The notes under the pieces: generated by a model
Database searches by the model: none
Told to the model about the DNA's origin: nothing
The model's input: the letters and a program-made list of their open reading frames with translations, nothing else
Assembly: GCA_963776465.1 (NCBI GenBank)
Contig: CAVZMV010000002.1
Coordinates: 1,364,001 to 1,428,000, forward strand
Reading direction: 5' to 3'
Length of the DNA stretch: 64,000 nt
DNA from: DASRHK01 sp963776465
GTDB lineage: Bacteria > Pseudomonadota > Gammaproteobacteria > Nevskiales > Nevskiaceae
Translations under genes and position numbers: made by a program
Shown: piece after piece, positions 11,854 through 20,044 of the stretch
How the letters are laid out: every line of letters starts with the position of its first letter
Numbering within the stretch: position 1 is the first letter of the stretch

Positions 11854-12468
11854 ATGACCCACACCACCCGTTTCCTCATCCTGGCGGTAACCGCCCTCCT
11901 CACCTCCTGCGCCGCCCTCACGCCCGATTGCCCGTGCTCCAGCGGCAAGAAGGCGGACGACAACCGTAGCAAGACGCATCTGCCCGACCAGCGCCTGATC
12001 CTCGCCGAGGGCTACAGCATCATGCACAAGGACGCCAAGACCATCGGCTCCGTGCGCGCGCTGCTCTACGTGAAGAAGGAGTCCGACGCGTTCGACAAGA
12101 TCGTGACCGAGGTCTCCGAGTACGGCAGCCATCTCAAGGACGAGCTGGAGCGGCTATCCAAGGAGTATCCCGCCGTGCAGATCGACCTGGACCCGTTGCC
12201 GGAGATGGAGAAGCGCAAACGCTTCGCGACCGGGCTCGACCGGCTCTTCGAGCTCGCGCCGATCACCGGCAAGAAGGGCGCCGAGTTCGAGCGCATCCTG
12301 CTGATCTCGCTGACCAACGGCCTGAACCAGGAGCGGCACCTGGCCGAGGAGATGGCCAAGGAAGAGCCCAACGCGCAGCTGAAGAAATTCCTCGTCGACC
12401 AGCAGGAGACGATGGACAAGTTCTGGAAGCGGGGCGAGGCGTTGCTGGAGAAGCGGTACTTCAAGTGA
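11854..12468 (+). CDS. Predicted lipoprotein, helical, unknown function
   Basis: A 204-residue protein with a lipoprotein signal peptide (FLILAVTALLTSC, lipidated Cys at 19). The mature part is highly charged and largely alpha-helical, with many Glu/Lys-rich stretches, suggesting a helical bundle in the periplasm. It shows no catalytic motif that I recognise. It is flanked by family A repeats on both sides and seems to be a single-gene unit. Confidence 0.6.
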   Translation: MTHTTRFLILAVTALLTSCAALTPDCPCSSGKKADDNRSKTHLPDQRLILAEGYSIMHKDAKTIGSVRALLYVKKESDAFDKIVTEVSEYGSHLKDELERLSKEYPAVQIDLDPLPEMEKRKRFATGLDRLFELAPITGKKGAEFERILLISLTNGLNQERHLAEEMAKEEPNAQLKKFLVDQQETMDKFWKRGEALLEKRYFK

Positions 12469-12481
12469 CTTGCGGTAGCGG

Positions 12482-12549
12482 GTCGGGGCCAACGGCCCCT
12501 CCTACAATGTGTCGCCTCCACCTGTAGGAGGGGCTGTTAGCCCCGACCC
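12482..12549. repeat. Two family A half-repeats in inverted order
   Basis: A half-unit ending CCCCTCCTACAA (12483-12508) and another starting TGTAGGAGGGGC (12523-12548) face each other, the opposite arrangement to the usual full unit. The ATG of the carboxyltransferase follows directly, so its ribosome binding region is repeat sequence. Confidence 0.8.
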
Positions 12550-14124
12550 ATGACCGACGCCCGCGATCCCCTCGACGAGCTCAAGCAGCGTGAAGCCCGC
12601 GCCCGCGCCATGGGCGGCGAGGACAAGGTCGCGCGGCAGCACAAGAAGCAGCGTCTCACTGCGCGCGAGCGTGTCGAGCAGCTGCTCGATCCCGATTCCT
12701 TCGACGAGCACGGCCTGCTCGCCGTCAGCGACATCCCCGAAGCGCGCGACAAGACGCCGGCCGACGGCAAGGTCTGCGGCTTCGGCGCGATCGACGCGCG
12801 CACGGTGTTCGTCGCCGCCGACGACGTGACGGTATTCGCCGGCGCCGGCGGGCGCGTCGGTACCGGCAAGCAGTTCAAGGGCATGAAGTACGCGGCCGAG
12901 CGCGGCTATCCGTGCATTCACCTGGGCGATGCCGGCGGCGCGCGCGTGCCGGACATCATGGGATCGACCGGCATGATGAGCATGGTCTATCCGATCGCCG
13001 GCGAGCCGCGCGATCGCCGCGTGCCGCTGATCACCGCGATCATGGGCGAATGCTTCGGCGGCGCTGCCTGGACCGCGTCGGTCTCCGACATCGTCATCCA
13101 GGTCAAGGGCACGGCGATGTGCGTCGGCGGTCCTTCGATCCTGGAGATCGCCACCGGCGAGAAGACCACGCTGGAAGAGCTCGGCGGATGGGAGCTGCAC
13201 GCCAAGGTGACGGGGCAGGTGGATTTGTTCGCGGAGGATGAGGCGGAGTGTTTCGCGCTCGTCAGGAAAGCGCTCGGCTATTTTCCTGTAGGAGCGGCTT
13301 TAGCCGCGAAATCGGTCGGGGCTGAAGCCCCTCCTACAAAAACCGACATCGACGTTTCTGCCCTCGTCCCCACCGACCCCCGCGCCGTCTACGACATGCA
13401 CAAGGTCGTCGACGCGATCTGCGACGAAGGCAGCGTGCTGGAGCTCAAGCCCTACTTCGACGGTAGCCTCATCACCGCGCTCGCGCGCATCGACGGGCAT
13501 GTCGTTGGCGTCCTCGCCAACAACCCGAAGGTCACCGCCGGCGCGATGGGGCCGGGCGCGTGCGAGAAGGCGACGTCGTTCATCTGCATGTGCGACTCGT
13601 TCGACATCCCGCTGGTGTTCCTCCACGACACGCCGGGCTTCTTCGTAGGCAAGCGCGCGGAGGAAGGCGCGATGCCGCTCAGGATCATGAACTGGATCCA
13701 GGCGCTGCATCACTGCACCGTGCCGCGCATCAGCGTCATCGTCCGCAAGTCCTACGGCATGGCCCACTGCAACATGTCCGGCGGCAACATGGGCAACGAC
13801 ATCCTGCTCGCGTGGCCCGGCGCCGACGTCTCGTTCATGGCGCCGGCGGTGGCGGTGAACGTGGTCTACGGACGAAAGTTGAAAACGCCCCCTCCCGAAC
13901 CCTCCCCCGCAAGCGGGGGAGGGGATACCAAGGAGGCGCTCATGGAGCAAATCTCCCGCGCCAACGCCCCTTGGGACGCCGCCGGCCGCAATCTCATCGA
14001 CAAGGTGATCGATCCGCGCGACACGCGCGTCGAGCTGATCCGCGCGCTGCAGCGCGCCCGCGGCGCCGACGGGCAGGGCGGCCGCAGCAAGCGCCTGCTC
14101 GCGAGCTGGCCGCGGATGGCGTGA
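12550..14124 (+). CDS. Acyl-CoA carboxylase carboxyltransferase subunit with two repeat-derived inserts
   Basis: A 524-residue crotonase-fold carboxyltransferase of the propionyl/methylcrotonyl-CoA type, which moves the carboxyl group from biotin to an acyl-CoA. Conserved parts are LTARERVEQLLDPDSFDE, the oxyanion GDAGGARVP region, IMGECFGGAAW, and in the second half TPGFFVG, RKSYGMAHCNM and AWPGADVSFM. Two segments are foreign: about residues 246-263 (translation of a full family A repeat, ending GAEAPPT) and about 443-458 (family B repeat, PPPEPSPASGGG). Both keep the frame. The first lies between the two carboxyltransferase subdomains, the second in a loop. No biotin carboxylase gene is adjacent. 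Confidence 0.9.
   Translation: MTDARDPLDELKQREARARAMGGEDKVARQHKKQRLTARERVEQLLDPDSFDEHGLLAVSDIPEARDKTPADGKVCGFGAIDARTVFVAADDVTVFAGAGGRVGTGKQFKGMKYAAERGYPCIHLGDAGGARVPDIMGSTGMMSMVYPIAGEPRDRRVPLITAIMGECFGGAAWTASVSDIVIQVKGTAMCVGGPSILEIATGEKTTLEELGGWELHAKVTGQVDLFAEDEAECFALVRKALGYFPVGAALAAKSVGAEAPPTKTDIDVSALVPTDPRAVYDMHKVVDAICDEGSVLELKPYFDGSLITALARIDGHVVGVLANNPKVTAGAMGPGACEKATSFICMCDSFDIPLVFLHDTPGFFVGKRAEEGAMPLRIMNWIQALHHCTVPRISVIVRKSYGMAHCNMSGGNMGNDILLAWPGADVSFMAPAVAVNVVYGRKLKTPPPEPSPASGGGDTKEALMEQISRANAPWDAAGRNLIDKVIDPRDTRVELIRALQRARGADGQGGRSKRLLASWPRMA
13287..13338. repeat. Family A repeat inside the carboxyltransferase gene
   Basis: A full two-hairpin unit (TGTAGGAGCGGCTTTAGCCG at left, CTGAAGCCCCTCCTACA at right) lies wholly within the reading frame and is translated without a stop. 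Confidence 0.92.
13878..13922. repeat. Family B repeat inside the carboxyltransferase gene
   Basis: AAAACGCCCCCTCCCGAAC is followed by the hairpin CCCTCCCCCGCAAGCGGGGG. It is the same unit as at 42427-42471 and, reversed, 46921-46965 and 50194-50234. It is translated in frame. Confidence 0.9.
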
Positions 14125-14130
14125 CGCCGC

Positions 14131-14841
14131 ATGTGCGGCCGCTACGCTCTCGGGCCCATGCCTGGCCCCGCCTGGGCAGACATCAAGGACGCGTTCGGTG
14201 ACGAGGTGGAGGCGCAGCTCGCCAGCCTGCAGCCGCGCTTCAACATCGCGCCCACGACGCAGATCCCCGTCATCGTGCAGGACCGCAAGACGCGGCAGAT
14301 GCAGGCGATGCTGGCGCGCTGGGGATTCATCCCGCATTGGTGGAAGCGCAATGCATCGGGGCCAACGGCCCCTCCTACAAACACCATCAACGCGCGTAGC
14401 GAGGACGCCGCCGACAAGCCGATGTGGCGCGACGCCTGGAAGTTCGCGCGCTGCCTGATCCCTGCGACGCACTGGTACGAGTGGCGTCACGACACCGACA
14501 CGCACCAGCCGTTCGCGATGCACCTGCAGGAGGGCAAGGTGTTTTGTTTTGCAGGTTTGTATGCGTGGTGGGACGGGCCCGCCGGCGCAATCCTCTCCGC
14601 CGCCATCCTCACGCGCGCCGCAGCACCGACGATCGTGGGCGTGCACGAGCGCATGCCGGTGGTGCTCAACGCCAACGTCTGGCGCGAATGGCTGGACCCG
14701 GAGATGCGCGACGCCGGGCGCGTGCGCCGGCTGCTCGACGTGAGCGCCGTGATGGACGTCGTCGCCTACAAGGTGCGGCCGCTGGTGAACAGCCCGAAGA
14801 ACGACGGGCCGGAATTGCTGGAGCCGATGCCAGAGCCTTAA
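14131..14841 (+). CDS. yedK: SRAP-domain protein (YedK/HMCES), abasic-site DNA-protein crosslinker
   Basis: A 236-residue SRAP protein. Cys2 (MCGRY), which forms the thiazolidine crosslink with an abasic site in single-stranded DNA, is present, as are FNIAPTT, the catalytic Glu in WYEW and the His in HERMPV. Between WGFIPHWWK and NARSED lies an extra stretch (NASGPTAPPTN) translated from a half family A repeat at 14356-14380; homologues have a short loop there. It starts 6 bases after the carboxyltransferase stop. Confidence 0.93.
   Translation: MCGRYALGPMPGPAWADIKDAFGDEVEAQLASLQPRFNIAPTTQIPVIVQDRKTRQMQAMLARWGFIPHWWKRNASGPTAPPTNTINARSEDAADKPMWRDAWKFARCLIPATHWYEWRHDTDTHQPFAMHLQEGKVFCFAGLYAWWDGPAGAILSAAILTRAAAPTIVGVHERMPVVLNANVWREWLDPEMRDAGRVRRLLDVSAVMDVVAYKVRPLVNSPKNDGPELLEPMPEP
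14356..14380. repeat. Family A half-repeat inside the SRAP gene
   Basis: TCGGGGCCAACGGCCCCTCC plus TACAA forms a single hairpin identical to the half-unit at 12483-12508. It is translated in frame within the SRAP domain. Confidence 0.9.
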
Positions 14842-16013
14842 ACGTGCTCGCCGATGCGGTCCATGAACAGATCGCAGGTCGGCGCGTACTCCAGATGGAA
14901 ATCGGCGCCCTTGTGCCCGGGATAGAACTTCGGGTCCGCCATTCCGCGCGCGTCGAGGGACGGCGTGTAGTCGTCGACGTAGGTGAGCCCCAGCTCGCGG
15001 CACATCTGCTTGAGCATCTCGTTGTACAGCGCGTAAAAACCGGTCCGTGCCTCCAGGGTCGGAAGCTCCAGCTCGCGGAACCCGCGCAGCACGGCCTCGT
15101 AATCGCCGCCGGTCGTGCCGATGTGGGCCTTGACGTAGACCTCGGCCCAGACGCTGTCCTCCAGGCACGGCGGCGACAGCGAGCACACCCGCACGTGCGC
15201 AGGATCGACGTGCGTGCAGAACAGGCGCAGGAATGCGGTGTAGCTATCCACCGACCGGCGGGCGAAGTCCGGGAACGACGATTGCGCGAGCGTCAGCTGG
15301 CGGGCCTTGACCCGGCGCTGGGTCCAGACGAAGGAACAGTCCGCCCCGCCGAACTTGATGAAGACGGGAACGCCTTCGCCGACGAGCCGGCCGCAGCCAT
15401 GCTCCGCCCACTGAAGCACCCGCTGGCGGTTCCTCGAGGTGGAGCGCTCGTTCCCCAGCCCCATCGCCGAGCCGCCCAGGCAGAGCAGGTGCAGCGGCGC
15501 CGGCCACGATCCGTCGGCGGCCGTCTCGGTCCGCATGTACAGCCTGGACTGGCTGTCGCCGATCACGAAGAACGGCTTGCCGCCCAGGCCGCGGATGCGA
15601 TCGAGCATCCCGGGGTCCGGATGCGACGAGAGCTGCTCTTGCGTTTCCCGGCGGTACATCTGCGCGAGAAACAGCGCCCCGCGGACCTGGCTCAAGTATT
15701 CCCGGTTCTCGACGGGGCATCGCATCAGCGCGCTCAGGCCCTGCAACAGCTCGCCGCCCGGCGCCGGCCGCAATTCCCGGTAGCCGATCGTCAGGAAATG
15801 GAACAGGGCTGCCGCGGACGTCATGCCGGTCTCGGCCAGATCCGCATTTGCAGCGAGATAAGCGGCTCCGGTGAAGCCACAGGCTTCCACCGCATCCGTG
15901 AACTGCTGGATCGTCAAGGGACGGATCAGCTCGAGCAGGTGCGCACGCTCAGCCGCAGTCAGCTGGTTGGTGCGAACGAGGGCGGCGAGGAGGGGGGATC
16001 TGGGCGTCGACAT
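14838..16013 (-). CDS. SGNH/GDSL-like protein, possible surface-glycan modifier
   Basis: A 391-residue protein that I only partly recognise. The N-terminal part carries a stretch (YLAANADLAETG...ALFHFLTIGYRELR) like the short repeats seen in glycan-linked proteins. The second half opens with FFVIGDSQSR, which fits the GDS block of SGNH hydrolases, and has GGADC and a late FYPGHKGADFH stretch that could hold the catalytic Asp-His. I infer an esterase or acetyltransferase acting on a polysaccharide. The ATG at 16013 is used; a TTG at 16046 right behind GGGAGG is an alternative. It converges on the SRAP gene with a 4-base overlap. Confidence 0.6.
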   Translation of the reverse strand: MSTPRSPLLAALVRTNQLTAAERAHLLELIRPLTIQQFTDAVEACGFTGAAYLAANADLAETGMTSAAALFHFLTIGYRELRPAPGGELLQGLSALMRCPVENREYLSQVRGALFLAQMYRRETQEQLSSHPDPGMLDRIRGLGGKPFFVIGDSQSRLYMRTETAADGSWPAPLHLLCLGGSAMGLGNERSTSRNRQRVLQWAEHGCGRLVGEGVPVFIKFGGADCSFVWTQRRVKARQLTLAQSSFPDFARRSVDSYTAFLRLFCTHVDPAHVRVCSLSPPCLEDSVWAEVYVKAHIGTTGGDYEAVLRGFRELELPTLEARTGFYALYNEMLKQMCRELGLTYVDDYTPSLDARGMADPKFYPGHKGADFHLEYAPTCDLFMDRIGEHV

Positions 16014-16107
16014 CCGCGGATATGTTATCCGGGATTTTTTTCGCAACCTCCCGGCAAATCTCCGGTCACAGCCTTAGATCCCCCAAGAATCACGAGGCAC
16101 TAAGACC

Positions 16108-16695
16108 ATGGACATCGCACAAGTGAAGGAGCTCTTGCTGCAATCGCTCGAGCACGAGATGGGCGGCGTCAAGCTCTACGAGGCCGCGGTGAAGGCAGCG
16201 CAGAACGACGAGCTGAAGGAAGAGTGGGAAAAGTACCTCTCCGAGACCCGCAACCACGTCGCCACGCTGGAGCGCGTGATCACGACCATGGGCATGGATC
16301 CGCAGGAGCAGACGCTTGGCCGCAAGATCGTCGGCGCCACCGGCGGCGCCTTGCTCAGCGCCATCCAGACGGCGATGGAAGGCGATCCCGCCGCCGCGCA
16401 GATCGTCGCCGCCGAGTGCATCGTCCTGGCCGAGACCAAGGACCACATGGACTGGGAGCTGATCGGCGAAGTGGCCGAGCACTTCAAGGGCGAAGAGAAG
16501 AAGGCCCTGATGGAGGCCTACGACGAGATCGAGGACCAGGAAGACGAGCACCTGTACCACACGCGCGGCTGGTGCCGTGAGCTGTGGATCCAGGCGCTGG
16601 GCATGAAGGCCGTGCTGCCGCCGCCGGAAGAGCGCAAGCACGTGAAGACCGCGATCGGTGCCGCCCGCGCGGAGCAGAGCCGCAAGGCGCACTGA
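16108..16695 (+). CDS. Ferritin-like (rubrerythrin-type) four-helix protein
   Basis: A 195-residue helical protein with Glu/His pairs typical of ferritin-like iron sites: EHEMGGVKLYE, ETRNHVATLE, AECIVLAETKDH and EIEDQEDEHLYH. It probably forms a diiron bundle with a role in iron or oxidative-stress handling, but it lacks a rubredoxin domain. It stands alone, with family C repeat sequence behind it. Confidence 0.65.
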   Translation: MDIAQVKELLLQSLEHEMGGVKLYEAAVKAAQNDELKEEWEKYLSETRNHVATLERVITTMGMDPQEQTLGRKIVGATGGALLSAIQTAMEGDPAAAQIVAAECIVLAETKDHMDWELIGEVAEHFKGEEKKALMEAYDEIEDQEDEHLYHTRGWCRELWIQALGMKAVLPPPEERKHVKTAIGAARAEQSRKAH

Positions 16696-16710
16696 CGCTT
16701 GAAGCAAGTT

Positions 16711-16751
16711 CCCTCTCCCCTTGGGGGAGAGGGCCAGGGAGAGGGGTGACC
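16711..16751. repeat. Family C repeat
   Basis: CCCTCTCCCCTTGGGGGAGA is followed by GGGCCAGGGAGAGGGGTGAC. The same unit occurs at 18976-19016 and 44273-44310. It lies after the ferritin-like gene and may act as a terminator. Confidence 0.85.
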
Positions 16752-16796
16752 CTGTCCATCCAGTCAGGTTGACGCCCCGCAACCCCCGGGAATAGA

Positions 16797-16823
16797 ACTC
16801 CCCCAGGCCACGCCTGGGGGAGT
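16797..16823 (+). promoter_or_regulatory. Stable hairpin holding the Shine-Dalgarno of the next gene
   Basis: ACTCCCCCAGGC pairs perfectly (12 bp) with GCCTGGGGGAGT across a CAC loop. The GTG start of the next gene is 3 bases beyond, and its only plausible ribosome binding site (GGGGGAG) is in the 3' arm. This could limit translation, or be a terminator or repeat that happens to sit there. Confidence 0.5.
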
Positions 16824-16826
16824 GCA

Positions 16827-17975
16827 GTGCCATCCAAGAACGTCGTATTCCTCATCCACGGGATCGGCCGCGAGGCCGACGACTGGTCCGCCGCCCCACT
16901 TGCCGAGCTGCGCGCCGCCGCCGATCTCTCCGGTGCTTTCGCCGCAACGCCGCTCGACGATCAGATCCAGTTCATCCCGATCGTCTACAACGACATCTTC
17001 GACCTGGTGCTCGCGCGCTGGCACCAGCTGACGACCGATCTGCGTCAGTCCGGTCTGCTGCTGGACGCGCCGTTCGCGACGCTCACCGACGTGATCGGCG
17101 ACATCTCCAAGCCCGGCAACACGATCTCCGAGTACGCCGGCGACACGATCCTGTATCTCGGCTTCCGCTTGGTGCGCAACGCCGTGCTGCTGCGCACGAT
17201 CAGCAAGATCGTCGAGGGCATCACCAAGGCGTACGACGCCTACACGCCGGGGCAGGATCGAGAGCCAAAGTTCGGCGTCGTCGCGCATTCGCTGGGCACC
17301 ACCGTCGCGCACGACGCGCTGCACCTTCTGGCCACCTTGCCGTGGAGCAACCCGCCGCCGGAAGTCGCGCACATGAAGGCGGACGTGGGCCTGCTCAACC
17401 ACGCCGGCCCGCAGGGCTCGCGCATCGCCGACGCAATCCTCAACGCGTTCAACACCAACCCGGCGGCGCCGGCGCGCTTCAAGTTCGACAGCATCTTCAT
17501 GATCAGCAACACCAGCCGCCTGCTGCACACCACCGAGCTCGATCCGTATCACTCCTGCATCTACCCGGCCGAAATCGACTTCCCGCCCACCGGCGGCTAT
17601 TGCAACCGCTTCTACGTCGTCGACAACCGCTACGACTTCGTCGGCCTGGGCCTCAAAGCCGTGCATTGCGACTTCCGCATCGACAACGAGCACTGGCGCC
17701 AGCACGGCATCGGCAATTCCAGGGCCGCGAGGAAGATCGAGCTGGAGCACCTGCACCAGGCCAACGCGCACGACCTGGCGCATTACCTCAAGCACCCGCT
17801 CGTCTACCGGGAGATCTTCCGACGCTTCGCGTCCACTTATGACGACGCGCACTACGACGCGATCCCGCAATTGCCGAACCTGCCGCACGGCGCGATCGAG
17901 GCCACGGCTAGCGCAGCGTGGGCCCGGCTCTTCCCGATGCTCGCCCAGAAGCTGCGGCGCGGAGACAACCCATGA
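16827..17975 (+). CDS. Alpha/beta-hydrolase-like protein
   Basis: A 382-residue cytoplasmic protein that looks like a lipase/esterase-type alpha/beta hydrolase. It has an oxyanion-type HGIG near residue 11 and a nucleophile elbow VVAHSLGT near residue 154. The C-terminal part has several His residues, one of which may complete the triad. The start is GTG, with the Shine-Dalgarno buried in a hairpin. It overlaps the next gene by ATGA, so the two are coupled. Substrate unknown. Confidence 0.65.
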   Translation: MPSKNVVFLIHGIGREADDWSAAPLAELRAAADLSGAFAATPLDDQIQFIPIVYNDIFDLVLARWHQLTTDLRQSGLLLDAPFATLTDVIGDISKPGNTISEYAGDTILYLGFRLVRNAVLLRTISKIVEGITKAYDAYTPGQDREPKFGVVAHSLGTTVAHDALHLLATLPWSNPPPEVAHMKADVGLLNHAGPQGSRIADAILNAFNTNPAAPARFKFDSIFMISNTSRLLHTTELDPYHSCIYPAEIDFPPTGGYCNRFYVVDNRYDFVGLGLKAVHCDFRIDNEHWRQHGIGNSRAARKIELEHLHQANAHDLAHYLKHPLVYREIFRRFASTYDDAHYDAIPQLPNLPHGAIEATASAAWARLFPMLAQKLRRGDNP

Positions 17976-18928
17976 AGCATCTCGTCGCCGCCGCCGCGCT
18001 GCTGTGTCTCTCGAGCGCCGCATTCGCCAGGCCCTTCTACTGCGACGGCGATCCGGAGCCAGCCGGTCATCCGTTGAGCTTTGCCCGACTCTCGCCGCAA
18101 GCCGACGCCTGGCTCAAGAGCAAGTCCAGCGAGAACTTCGGGCGCTACGTCCGCTACGTGCGCGATCGCTTCAAGCAGGTGCAGCCGATCGACACCGAGC
18201 GCGCCGCCGCCTACACCCGGGCGCTCGACGCGCTGGCCGACGCGACCTATCCCGGCGCGCGCCTGAGCTCCTTCGAGAACAAGCTCGAGGAAGATGCGCA
18301 GGGCCACTCGATCGCGCGCGTGCAGGTGCGCAGCGACGCCGGCGACGTCTACGTGACGTTCGACGTGCCGTGCACCACGACGCCGGAGGAGCTCGCCACC
18401 AGGGAGGCCGACAAGGCCAACATCGTCTACGCCAACGCGCTGATCGACGCCTACGTCGAGCTCGACCAGTGGAAGGACCTGCTGACCGAAACCGCACGCC
18501 TTGCCGAGCTGCACCTCTCCCTCATCCGCGACGGCCTGCCGATGTGGCCGTGGGAGCTGTGGCTCAACGGATACAGGGCAGACGACCACATCAACAAGGA
18601 GCCGCACTCGCTGCAATGGGTCGCGCTGCGTCCCTCGGCGGGCGTCGAGCTCAGCTACCCGAGCCGCGACGACGCCGAAGCGCAGGTCCGCCTGGGCATC
18701 GAGCCCATCGGCTTCGTCCGCTACATCGGCAAGGGCAACGACCGCTTCAAGACCTGGATCGGCGCCTCCGCCCTGATCACACTCGGCTCCGACGACGGCG
18801 CCGGCTTCGGCGGCCTGCTGCGCTACAACAACTACTGGCTCGGTGCGACCACGCACAGCGGCAAGAGCGACTTCTACCTCTTCGTCGGGTTGGATTTGTA
18901 TGTAGCGGCGGAGAAGCTGAAGAAGTAA
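17972..18928 (+). CDS. Exported protein of unknown function
   Basis: A 318-residue protein with a clear signal peptide (MKHLVAAAALLCLSSAAFA) and therefore probably periplasmic. The middle is helical and charged; the last 110 residues are rich in Gly, Tyr and alternating hydrophobics (GFGGLLRYNNYWLG, FYLFVGLDLYV), which suggests beta strands, perhaps a small outer-membrane barrel. I recognise no family. It is translationally coupled to the preceding hydrolase (ATGA overlap). Confidence 0.65.
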   Translation: MKHLVAAAALLCLSSAAFARPFYCDGDPEPAGHPLSFARLSPQADAWLKSKSSENFGRYVRYVRDRFKQVQPIDTERAAAYTRALDALADATYPGARLSSFENKLEEDAQGHSIARVQVRSDAGDVYVTFDVPCTTTPEELATREADKANIVYANALIDAYVELDQWKDLLTETARLAELHLSLIRDGLPMWPWELWLNGYRADDHINKEPHSLQWVALRPSAGVELSYPSRDDAEAQVRLGIEPIGFVRYIGKGNDRFKTWIGASALITLGSDDGAGFGGLLRYNNYWLGATTHSGKSDFYLFVGLDLYVAAEKLKK

Positions 18929-18958
18929 GACAATGTCCCCGTTTCCGGGGATACATCA

Positions 18959-20026
18959 ATGTCGATGAATTGGATCCCCTCGCCCCGCTTGCGGGGAGAG
19001 GGCCAGGGAGAGGGGGTTTTTGGAGAGGGGTGCTTCCACCTCGCTCTCTGCTTCCTCGCGATCTCTCTGAGCGCCTGCGGCTCCTCCACCGCATCCACCC
19101 CGCTCGCCGCCGAAGCCCGCAACCTCCCCCCCAACGCCCAATTCGACACCGACGCCAACTGCCCCGCGCCGCGCTGCTTCGACGTCGAGATTCCCCTGCC
19201 GCAAGACGTGGCCGTCACCGACAACCACGTGCGCGTGATCCTGCCCACCAGCTACGGCGACGGCCGGCGCTATCCGGTGGTGTACCTGCTGCACGACGCC
19301 GGCGGCACCTACAGGATCTGGACCGAGCGCACCGACATCCTCAAGCTCTCGCGCGCCTTCGAGGCGATCTTCGTCATGCCCGACGGCGGCCACGGCGAGA
19401 ACGCGGGCTGGTACACCAACTGGCTCGACGGCTCGCGCCAGTGGGAGACCTATCACATCGACGTGATGATCCCGTTCCTGGAAAGCCACCTGGACACGCT
19501 GGGCGACGGGCATCGCGCGGTGGCCGGCGCCTCGATGGGCGGCTTCGGATCGATGAGCTACTCCGCGCGCCATCCGGGCCTGTTCGCGGCGGCCGGCGGC
19601 ATCTCCGGCGCCGTGGACCTGCTCTACCTCATGCAGCTCAGCGCCGAAGTCACCGCGCTGATCAACCCGATCATCTCAACGCCCGACGCCAGCACCTGGG
19701 GCAATCCCATCACCAACTACGCCGAATGGCAGGCGCACGATCCTGCCTCCAACATCGAAGGCCTGCGCGGCATGGAGATCTTCCTGACGAGCGCGAATGG
19801 GTTGGTGGGCGGCGCGTATGACGATCTCACCGGACCGACGGCTGCGGGTTACTACGCGGTGGAGAACCTGACATGGCAGATGAGCAGATCGCTCGCGGCC
19901 AAGCTAGAAACTGCGGGCATCGAACACCGGACCTTCTTCTTCGGGCCGGGGTATCACGACTGGCCGTATTTCAGGGAAGAGCTGGTGTGGGTGGTGGGGC
20001 AGTTGGTGAGTGTGGTGAGACCTTGA
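18959..20026 (+). CDS. Lipoprotein esterase of the antigen-85/esterase D type, with repeat-derived leader
   Basis: A 355-residue serine esterase. Nucleophile motif GASMGGFG lies near residue 182, VVYLLHDAGG is the oxyanion region and GYHDWPYFREEL carries the catalytic His. The lipobox LSAC (Cys about residue 40) follows a hydrophobic stretch, so the protein is likely membrane-anchored. The residues before it (SPRLRGEGQGEG) are the translation of a family C repeat at 18976-19016; no later in-frame start is available, so the repeat forms the n-region of the signal peptide. Substrate unknown. Confidence 0.75.
   Translation: MSMNWIPSPRLRGEGQGEGVFGEGCFHLALCFLAISLSACGSSTASTPLAAEARNLPPNAQFDTDANCPAPRCFDVEIPLPQDVAVTDNHVRVILPTSYGDGRRYPVVYLLHDAGGTYRIWTERTDILKLSRAFEAIFVMPDGGHGENAGWYTNWLDGSRQWETYHIDVMIPFLESHLDTLGDGHRAVAGASMGGFGSMSYSARHPGLFAAAGGISGAVDLLYLMQLSAEVTALINPIISTPDASTWGNPITNYAEWQAHDPASNIEGLRGMEIFLTSANGLVGGAYDDLTGPTAAGYYAVENLTWQMSRSLAAKLETAGIEHRTFFFGPGYHDWPYFREELVWVVGQLVSVVRP
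18976..19016. repeat. Family C repeat within the esterase leader
   Basis: CCCCTCGCCCCGCTTGCGGG is followed by GAGAGGGCCAGGGAGAGGGG. It is the same family as at 16711-16751 and 44273-44310, and it is translated as part of the signal peptide n-region. Confidence 0.88.
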
Positions 20027-20044
20027 TACCGCGAGCAGCGCGCG

